5,125 bases of DNA from an uncultured Lachnospiraceae bacterium (lineage in GTDB: Bacteria > Bacillota > Clostridia > Lachnospirales > Lachnospiraceae). The stretch is from contig CAJOGB010000125.1 in the NCBI GenBank assembly GCA_905233835.1, positions 1 to 5,125 of the forward strand, read 5' to 3'. A model generated the notes under the pieces. That model worked only from the letters and a program-made list of their open reading frames with translations, had not been told where the DNA came from and searched no databases. The stretch's first letter is position 1, and the number at the start of each line of letters is the position of its first letter. Positions 1 to 4,630 of this stretch are shown here, piece by piece. The position numbers and the translations under genes were made by a program.

Positions 1-453
1 CTATTTATTCAGCATCTTGTTCAGCTCATCCAAAAATGTCTCAACGTCCTTAAATTCACGATATACGGAAGCAAAGCGCACATAAGCAACCGCATCAACG
101 TCTTTTAATTTCTCCATAACGATTTCACCGATACGTTCGGAAGAAACTTCCTTTTCTTCGGAAGAAAAGATCTCGGTTTCTACCTCGTCCACGATTTTGG
201 TAATCGTATCTACGGATACCGGACGTTTATGGCATGCACGAAGGATTCCTCCTTCAATCTTTGATCTGTCATACTGCTCGCGAACATTGTCCTTTTTAAT
301 AACGATAAGCGGAATAGTCTCTACCTTTTCATATGTGGTAAAGCGCTTTCCACAGTCATCACACATTCTACGACGGCGGATGGAATTGTTCTCATCTGCG
401 GGTCTGGAATCAATTACTCGCGTGTTATCACTGCTGCAAAATGGACATTTCAT
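1..453 (-). CDS. nrdR: Transcriptional repressor NrdR (ribonucleotide reductase regulator)
   Basis: This is a complete 150-residue protein, the usual length for NrdR. It starts MKCPFC and has an N-terminal zinc ribbon with Cys3, Cys6, Cys31 and Cys34. The basic stretch IRRRRMCDDCGKRFTTYE lies around residues 25-42. An ATP-cone domain follows at about residues 46-136, with the family pattern of IPLIVIKKDN, the conserved DRSKIEGGI, and AVAYVRFASVYREF near its end. NrdR binds ATP or dATP through the cone and represses ribonucleotide reductase genes by binding pairs of NrdR boxes. The start is supported by GGAGGAG five bases upstream of the ATG. The gene lies downstream of ychF on the same strand but has its own strong promoter in the 142 bp gap, which also carries two NrdR-box-like sequences, so autoregulation is possible (inferred). 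The stop codon TAG occupies the first three bases of the window. Identification is near certain. Confidence 0.97.
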   Translation of the reverse strand: MKCPFCSSDNTRVIDSRPADENNSIRRRRMCDDCGKRFTTYEKVETIPLIVIKKDNVREQYDRSKIEGGILRACHKRPVSVDTITKIVDEVETEIFSSEEKEVSSERIGEIVMEKLKDVDAVAYVRFASVYREFKDVETFLDELNKMLNK

Positions 454-502
454 GATTACTCCTCCAATAATCCCCTAAATCAAGCATATAGAATGCAAAA
501 AG

Positions 503-518
503 ATACAACATTTAGTAT
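503..518 (-). promoter_or_regulatory. Candidate NrdR box overlapping the nrdR -10
   Basis: The minus-strand 16-mer ATACTAAATGTTGTAT matches the known NrdR box consensus acaCwAtATaTwGtgt at 12 of 16 positions by my hand count, including the outer C and G of the core. It overlaps the -10 hexamer of the nrdR promoter, a position suited to repression. It is uncertain because AT-rich promoter DNA gives chance matches, and its spacing to the second candidate (48 bp) is not the 31-32 bp usually seen between paired NrdR boxes. Confidence 0.4.
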
Positions 519-542
519 AAACAAGTTTCAACAAAGTGTCAA
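514..542 (-). promoter_or_regulatory. Sigma-A promoter of nrdR
   Basis: Read on the minus strand there is a perfect -35 hexamer TTGACA (537-542), a 17 bp spacer, and a -10 hexamer TATACT (514-519, five of six matches to TATAAT). The -10 lies about 60 bp upstream of the nrdR start codon. This is the best promoter in the window and indicates that nrdR is transcribed independently of ychF. A candidate NrdR box overlaps the -10. Confidence 0.85.
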
Positions 543-550
543 ATCCGTTT

Positions 551-566
551 TTACTAAATATTGTAC
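551..566 (-). promoter_or_regulatory. Candidate NrdR box upstream of the nrdR -35
   Basis: The minus-strand core CAATATTTAG matches nine of the ten core positions of the NrdR box consensus; the full 16-mer matches about 11 of 16. It lies just upstream of the -35 hexamer. Together with the site at the -10 it would bracket the promoter. The flanking bases fit poorly and the 48 bp distance to the partner site is unusual, so this is a suggestion only. Confidence 0.35.
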
Positions 567-591
567 CTTAAAAATGTTTTAAACTAAGGTA
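564..591 (-). repeat. Inverted repeat after ychF, possible weak terminator
   Basis: Arms TACCTTA and TAAGGTA form a perfect 7 bp stem around a 14 nt loop, starting four bases after the ychF stop codon. The stem is AT-rich and on the minus strand no U-run follows it (the next bases are CAATATTTAG), so it is a poor intrinsic terminator. Some read-through from ychF into nrdR is possible. Confidence 0.3.
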
Positions 592-595
592 ACTA

Positions 596-1699
596 CTATA
601 CGTTGAATCTAAAGAGGATAACGTCACCGTCTCTTACGACATAATCCTTACCTTCCATACCAACGATACCTTTTTCTCTGGCTGCAGAGAGCGAACCGCA
701 GTCCAATAAGTCCTGGTAGTTTACTACTTCTGCCTTAATAAATCCGCGCTCGAAGTCGGTATGAATCTTTCCTGCTGCCTGTGGAGCCTTTGTGCCCTTT
801 TTAATGGTCCAAGCACGGCACTCGTCTTCACCTGCGGTTAAAAAGCTCATAAGACCAAGCAGCGAATAGCTTGCCGCCACAAGCTTATCCAAGCCGGAGG
901 ATTCCACACCCAAGTCTTCCAAGAACATCTTCTTTTCTTCTTCATCGAGTTCGGAAAGTTCCTGCTCCATCTCAGCGCAAACCACGAATACTTCGGATTT
1001 TTCTTCTTTTGCCAAGTCACGAACCTTCTGAACGTGTGGATTGGAAGCTCCGTCGTCTGCCATGTCACCCTCTGCTACGTTAGCAGCATAGATAACCGGC
1101 TTTGCGGTAAGCAAGTTATAAGAATCAAACCAAATCTGCTCATCCTCGTCGGTTTCGGAACACTCGAAGAGTTTTGCCATCTTTCCGTCTTCCATATGTG
1201 CCTTTAAACGCTCGATTAAAGCCACTTCCTTCGCCAGGGTCTTATCCATTTTAGACTGCTTATAAATCTTCTGATAACGGCGATCAATGATCTCCAAATC
1301 AGAGAATAATAACTCTAAGTTAATGGTCTCGATATCACGAGCCGGATCGATGTTTCCGTCTACATGAACCACGTTTCCGTCCTCAAAGCAACGAACCACA
1401 TGAACGATGGCATCTACCTCACGGATGTTTGCCAAAAACTGATTTCCGAGGCCTTCACCCTTGGACGCACCCTTTACAAGTCCTGCGATATCCACGAACT
1501 CAATGGTGGCCGGGGTAACTTTTTTTGTATGATATAATTCACCCAGCTTTTCGATACGCTCATCCGGTACCGCTACCACACCCACATTCGGGTCGATGGT
1601 GGCAAACGGATAGTTGGCCGCCAATGCTCCGGCCTTTGTAAGAGAATTAAATAATGTGGATTTACCGACGTTTGGTAAGCCTACTATGCCTAATTTCAT
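596..1699 (-). CDS. ychF: Redox-regulated ATPase YchF (Obg-family P-loop protein, OLA1 orthologue)
   Basis: This is a complete 367-residue protein, the usual length for YchF. The P-loop GLPNVGKST is at residues 7-15, the G3 motif DIAG at 70-73, and the G4 position reads NVAE (207-210) instead of NKxD; that replacement is the family hallmark and explains its preference for ATP over GTP. A helical insertion fills about residues 130-200. The C-terminal TGS-like domain (about 282-365) runs from TAGEDECRAWTI to the DGDVILFRF ending. YchF binds ribosomes and is implicated in stress and translation control; its exact role is unsettled. The start MKLGIVGLPNVGKS is the conserved one, though the AAGGAG ribosome binding site lies about 12 bases upstream, rather far. 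An integrated element ends in the 108 bp upstream of it, and I see no convincing promoter in that spacer. Confidence 0.97.
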   Translation of the reverse strand: MKLGIVGLPNVGKSTLFNSLTKAGALAANYPFATIDPNVGVVAVPDERIEKLGELYHTKKVTPATIEFVDIAGLVKGASKGEGLGNQFLANIREVDAIVHVVRCFEDGNVVHVDGNIDPARDIETINLELLFSDLEIIDRRYQKIYKQSKMDKTLAKEVALIERLKAHMEDGKMAKLFECSETDEDEQIWFDSYNLLTAKPVIYAANVAEGDMADDGASNPHVQKVRDLAKEEKSEVFVVCAEMEQELSELDEEEKKMFLEDLGVESSGLDKLVAASYSLLGLMSFLTAGEDECRAWTIKKGTKAPQAAGKIHTDFERGFIKAEVVNYQDLLDCGSLSAAREKGIVGMEGKDYVVRDGDVILFRFNV

Positions 1700-1807
1700 A
1701 ATGTTTTATATCTCCTTAAAAATCCTTTATTTTATGGGGTTTCCGCGATTTGCGATTTCGACCGGGCACCACATCGGGCACCATCGGTTTTTATTTCGCA
1801 TTAAGCT
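1700..1807. other. Junction spacer between host ychF and the integrated element, with two short tandem repeats
   Basis: This spacer lies between the ychF start codon and the integrase stop codon, so the integrase-proximal attachment site should be in or beside it. It contains GCGATTT twice head to tail (1745-1751, 1752-1758) and CGGGCACCA twice with a 12 bp period (1763-1771, 1775-1783). The stretch from 1743 to 1787 is distinctly richer in G and C than the AT-rich sequence on either side. Tyrosine integrases of this type often bind short repeats near element ends, so arm-type binding sites are plausible (inferred). The core crossover cannot be placed, because the other end of the element is outside the window. 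The ychF ribosome binding site AAGGAG lies at the left edge. Confidence 0.5.
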
Positions 1808-2925
1808 TTATACCACTTTTAACGCGTCAGCCACTAAATCAATTTCTCTGTGTTTTTCATCTTCCGTAATATGTACGTATAGATTCATTGTGATTCCGAT
1901 ATTGGAATGACCTAAAATCTTCTGCAAAGTCTTGGGTTTCATTCCACCTTCAATGCATCTGGTAGCAAAAGTATGTCTTAAGACATGCATTGAAAATCTT
2001 GGAATGCCTATACGGTCACAATACTTTCATAAGTGCTGTTCTTAACCGGTGTCCCCTTTCTGCATAGAAAGACGGTATCGCTCCATTCAATCGGAACGAG
2101 CTTTAAGCTCTTGTTTTTTGCTTTTTGATTCTCAAGAATGCGGATTGCTTCATCTGTAAGCGGAATTGTACGATAGCCGGATTTGCTCTTAGGTGGGCCA
2201 ACTCTCCATTCACCTACCTTATAGCGATACTCCATCGTCCTCTCAATCTTCATGGTTCGATTTTTGAAGTCGATATCACTCCACTTAAGTCCTATAAGTT
2301 CTCCTGTACGAAGTCCGGTCTGTAATACGAAGCGATACTGATTCTCATAGCTGTAACCAACCACAGCTTCTAAAAACTTCTTCTGAACATCTATCGTGAG
2401 AGCTTCTTTCTTCTCAGACGGCTTTCCCATATCGCTCTTTACTGATTTCTTGCATGGATTATTGATAAGAACATCATTCTCCTTTGCAAATTCAAGCATG
2501 TTATAAAGAGCTATTCTAGTCTGATATATGGTAGTGGTCTTATAACCTTCCTCCGCCATATTAGAAAAAATCTTCTGGCAATGCACCGGTTTAACGTCTG
2601 TCAGAAGTTTGTTTCCAATCACGCTCTTGATATTTCGTTCATATCGTTCCGAATAGTTTCTGACCGTGTTAGGTCTCACTGTCTGCTTCTTGATTCCTAT
2701 CCAATATTCAAACCAGGCATCTACGAGCATATCCGCAGCCTGATCCAAATCACTGTGTTTATCAATATATGTAGCATCAGCGAGCCACTGTCTTACTTCT
2801 TGTAGTTTCTTGGATTTCTTTTGTCTTCTTTTACCGAATTTATCAACGAATCTCGCTTGGTATGTACCATTGGCTCGTTGAACAATTCCTTCTCCAAGCT
2901 CCTTTCCTTTGAGATCTTTTCCCAT
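1808..2925 (-). pseudogene. Tyrosine recombinase/integrase, Tn916-type, frame broken in the catalytic domain
   Basis: The 5' part (2008-2925) encodes 305 residues. An N-terminal arm-binding-type region spans about 1-60 (ANGTYQARFVDKFGKRR), a core-binding SAM-like domain about 65-165, and the first half of the catalytic domain follows with the catalytic Arg206 in TGLRTGE and the beta-hairpin lysine near K246 in PPKSKSGYRTIPL. It then hits TAG at 2008-2010. The rest of the protein resumes one frame away: from about 2026 the codons read KYCDRIGIPRFS, then MHVLRHTFATRC (HxxR), LGHS, and the nucleophilic tyrosine in NLYVHI, stopping at 1808. Joined, the protein is about 370 residues, slightly short for the family. 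From memory of related proteins, a few residues between NSTY and KYCDR may also be lost, so a deletion of about 13 nt or of one base both fit. No slippery heptamer is evident at the break. The start has AAAGGAG six bases upstream. Confidence 0.88.
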
Positions 2926-2945
2926 TAAAGGCTCCTTTCTAAGCT

Positions 2946-2996
2946 AAAGAAGCCCCTAAATCAACTAATATATTATACACTAATCAGAGGCTCTTT
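2946..2996. repeat. Imperfect inverted repeat surrounding the integrase -10
   Basis: The arms are AAAGAAGCCCCT (2946-2957) and AGAGGCTCTTT (2986-2996), complementary apart from one bulged base and one mismatch that becomes a G-U pair in RNA. The -10 hexamer sits in the loop. In DNA this could be an operator for the integrase promoter. In a read-through transcript from xis it could form a hairpin ahead of int. There is no U-run directly after it, so a terminator is less likely. Confidence 0.4.
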
Positions 2997-3000
2997 ACAA
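2972..3000 (-). promoter_or_regulatory. Sigma-A promoter of the integrase gene
   Basis: On the minus strand a perfect -10 TATAAT (2972-2977) is preceded by a 17 bp spacer and the -35-like TTGTAA (2995-3000, four of six matches to TTGACA). The -10 lies about 47 bp upstream of the integrase ATG. A separate promoter would let integrase be made independently of the rep-loader-xis unit. The inverted repeat 2946-2996 overlaps it. Confidence 0.75.
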
Positions 3001-3049
3001 TGTAGTTTCATTTTTGGCATGCCCGAAATCCGCTGATATCAAGCATTCT

Positions 3050-3307
3050 TTAAATTTCAATATTTTCTGAAATGAATCTTTCAAACTCCTTACGCTTTAC
3101 CAGCTTCTTCTTTCCCACATACAAAACAAAGGGGCATCTCGGCATGCGAAGGAGGCTTTCAAGCTTATTGATACCGATATTGGAATACTCAGCTGCTTCC
3201 TTTATGGTAAGAGCAACCTTTGATTCAATCGGTACAGTCTTTTTCTTCTGCTCTTCCAGCTTTGCCAGCGTAGAATCTTTGTAATCTTCGATATTAATCA
3301 TCTCCAT
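3050..3307 (-). CDS. xis: Excisionase (Xis), Tn916-type small winged-helix protein
   Basis: This is an 85-residue basic protein. Its C-terminal two thirds match the Tn916-type excisionase pattern: LTIKEAAEYSNIGINKLESLL (about 33-53) is the helix-turn-helix, and FVLYVGKKKLVKRKEFERFI (60-79) is the wing and last helix. Such proteins bend DNA next to the attachment sites and steer the integrase from integration to excision. I chose the ATG at 3307 because AAAGGAGGAG (3315-3324) stands seven bases upstream; a TTG further up at 3328 would put that ribosome binding site inside the gene. A second ATG at 3301 is possible but less well spaced. The start overlaps the end of the DnaC-like gene by 14 nt, so translation is probably coupled. 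The partner integrase follows directly on the same strand but is broken. Confidence 0.88.
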   Translation of the reverse strand: MEMINIEDYKDSTLAKLEEQKKKTVPIESKVALTIKEAAEYSNIGINKLESLLRMPRCPFVLYVGKKKLVKRKEFERFISENIEI

Positions 3308-4115
3308 TCGAAGGCTCCTCCTTTCCAAATATTTCTTTTAAATCCTGATAATGATCTGATGCAATCTTCTCTCGCTTACTATTACCGCCAACAAAAACCG
3401 GCGTGCACATTGCAAGGATACGATCATAAATACGTTTGTCCGTTAGCTCCTTTGGATTCTTCAAATCATCCATAGACTTATTTGTAGTGACAATCAAAGG
3501 CTTTCCAGATTCCATCCTGCGATTCACCACGTTAAATACATTCTGCATAGCAAACTCTGTAGTGCGCTCCGCCCCCAAATCATCTAAAACCAATAAATCA
3601 TAAGCAGATAAAGAGCGAACATATTCATCTGAATCAAAGGCTGAAATATTACTGATCTCAGTAAAATCACGCATCAGAACTTTTTTACCCTGGTTTAATA
3701 GTGCATTTGCTATTGCCGCCGCTATATAAGTCTTACCGGTACCGACATCCCCATAGAATAACAAGCCGACGTTCTTTTTCCGCACTTCATCCCAATGACT
3801 AACATAGGCTCTGGCTTTTGCCATAGCAGGTACGCTACCATCATCTGCATCGAAGGTCATGGCGTACATCTGCTTCTCATGAAAACAAACCATACGATTA
3901 CGAGAAACCATCTCTTCAAATTCACGCTTAGCACGTTCGGCCTGATCCTTTTCATAAGCCTCACGCTCGCATTGGCACATCAAATGTACCTTCCAAAGCT
4001 TGCCCTTCTCCAAAGGATGTGGGAGGACTTTTTCACGAGGCGTATGACACTTAGCGCAATAAAGCAAACCATCTTCACCAATATAAGTTTCATTTTGCAA
4101 ATTCTTATTATTCAT
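3294..4115 (-). CDS. DnaC/IstB-like AAA+ ATPase, probable helicase loader of the element
   Basis: The protein has 273 residues from the ATG at 4115. An N-terminal zinc-binding region has Cys20, Cys23, Cys47 and Cys49 (CAKC and CQC). A charged helix follows at about 50-70, then the AAA+ core with Walker A GDVGTGKT (122-129), Walker B LLVLDD (174-179), sensor 1 TTN (210-212) and a DRIL arginine-finger region (R232). This is the layout of DnaC/DnaI-type loaders, which deliver the replicative helicase to an origin. IstB transposition helpers share the fold, but no IstA partner is visible and the neighbour is a replication initiator, which favours the loader role. GGGGGAG (4124-4130) stands eight bases upstream of the ATG. 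That ATG overlaps the stop of the initiator gene as TGATG, which signals coupling; a TTG one codon earlier is a weaker start. Confidence 0.9.
   Translation of the reverse strand: MNNKNLQNETYIGEDGLLYCAKCHTPREKVLPHPLEKGKLWKVHLMCQCEREAYEKDQAERAKREFEEMVSRNRMVCFHEKQMYAMTFDADDGSVPAMAKARAYVSHWDEVRKKNVGLLFYGDVGTGKTYIAAAIANALLNQGKKVLMRDFTEISNISAFDSDEYVRSLSAYDLLVLDDLGAERTTEFAMQNVFNVVNRRMESGKPLIVTTNKSMDDLKNPKELTDKRIYDRILAMCTPVFVGGNSKREKIASDHYQDLKEIFGKEEPSNGDD
3315..3324 (-). promoter_or_regulatory. Ribosome binding site that fixes the xis start
   Basis: AAAGGAGGAG on the minus strand, seven bases before the ATG at 3307. It lies inside the end of the upstream ATPase gene and would be read as codons if the upstream TTG at 3328 were the start, so it supports the 85-residue form of Xis. 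Confidence 0.8.
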
Positions 4116-4630
4116 CAAAAGCTCTCCCCCTCTCTAACAACATATTCTTTATGATATGTTTCTTTATTTACTCTCTTATATTTACTAGGGTCCGGTTTTC
4201 TGACCTCGGCTAGGCTTGAATTCTGACCTCTGTAAGTATTGTTTTCCGGCTTACGTAGGTCAGATTTCTGTCCACTGTGGTCAGAATACTGACCGCTTTC
4301 AGATGTCCATGGAACCTTAATAAAAATATTTGTCATAGTAAGCCCCATCCGTCTTCTCTCAATCAGTCCTGCTGACTCTAATTCCCTCAAAGAGGCCTTC
4401 ACTGTGGATTTTCCTTTCCCCAGATCCTTAGCGAGCTGTGGCGCCGTATATCGGACGTATATGGCACCATTCTGGTCATACCATCCATTTCTCTGGGATA
4501 AGATGCCACGGCCAAGCAGACAACCATATACAAGCAATGTGGTACTGCTGAGCTTTGAATCCAGCAAGGAAAGCGGAATCGGTATGAAATTATTTAATTT
4601 ATCATCTTTGCGTAAATATCGATTTTCCAT
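4115..4630 (-). CDS. RepA_N-like replication initiator, winged-helix protein
   Basis: The protein has 171 residues. Residues 10-106 match the N-terminal winged-helix domain of RepA_N-type initiators: FIPIPLSLLDSKLSSTTLLVYGCLLGR, then SQRNGWYDQNGAIYVRYT, then the recognition region LAKDLGKGKSTVKASLRELESAGLIERRR and the wing MGLTMTNIFIKV. The rest (about 107-171) is a hydrophilic tail with repeated SGQ-SD, RKP and RGQ-S elements and no recognisable domain. Plasmid RepA_N proteins are commonly much longer; the short form next to a separate DnaC-like loader is usual in integrative elements. AAAGGAGG (4639-4646) stands eight bases before the ATG, which follows the previous gene's TAA without a gap. 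The tail's repeats come from iteron-like DNA repeats inside the gene, which in this family can be the origin itself (inferred here). Mapping to the element's circular form is the likely use. Confidence 0.82.
   Translation of the reverse strand: MENRYLRKDDKLNNFIPIPLSLLDSKLSSTTLLVYGCLLGRGILSQRNGWYDQNGAIYVRYTAPQLAKDLGKGKSTVKASLRELESAGLIERRRMGLTMTNIFIKVPWTSESGQYSDHSGQKSDLRKPENNTYRGQNSSLAEVRKPDPSKYKRVNKETYHKEYVVREGESF
4198..4294 (-). repeat. Iteron-like GG(T/A)CAG repeats inside the initiator gene, candidate replication origin
   Basis: On the minus strand four same-direction units start with GGTCAG or GGACAG, at 4294, 4273, 4228 and 4205 (steps of 21, 45 and 23 bp, near multiples of two helical turns). 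The first two are complete dyads: GGTCAGTATTCTGACC and GGACAGAAATCTGACC. The last two keep the left half only (GGTCAGAA, read as TTCTGACCTC on the plus strand at 4198-4207 and 4221-4230). RepA_N replicons are known to place their origin as repeats within the central part of rep, which this matches. The role as an origin is inferred, as these repeats also shape the protein tail. Confidence 0.6.

Noticed and set aside
1614..1910. 98-residue plus-strand frame spanning the ychF start and the integrase end
   Set aside because: It crosses two well-supported minus-strand genes and the junction spacer, and its translation looks like a reverse-strand shadow.
2024..2031. Programmed frameshift in the integrase
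   Set aside because: A -1 slip would join the frames, but the bases TATGAAAGTAT do not form a slippery heptamer, and regulated frameshifting at this place is not known to me in this family. A lesion or sequencing error is simpler.
3016..3041. Short palindromes GGCATGCC and TGATATCA after xis, considered as a terminator
   Set aside because: Each is only 8 bp with no loop and no following U-run, so neither is a convincing intrinsic terminator or a clear protein site.
3326..3328. TTG start for the excisionase, giving 92 residues
   Set aside because: The strong ribosome binding site AAAGGAGGAG would then lie within the coding sequence; it is ideally placed for the ATG at 3307.
3795..4154. 119-residue open frame on the plus strand
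   Set aside because: It lies antisense to the DnaC-like gene, whose zinc and Walker motifs are clear. It has no recognisable domain and no convincing ribosome binding site.
4232..4254. GTAAG/CTTAC inverted repeat between the iteron-like units
   Set aside because: The arms are only five bases with a 13-base loop, which is expected by chance; I kept only the GG(T/A)CAG repeats.
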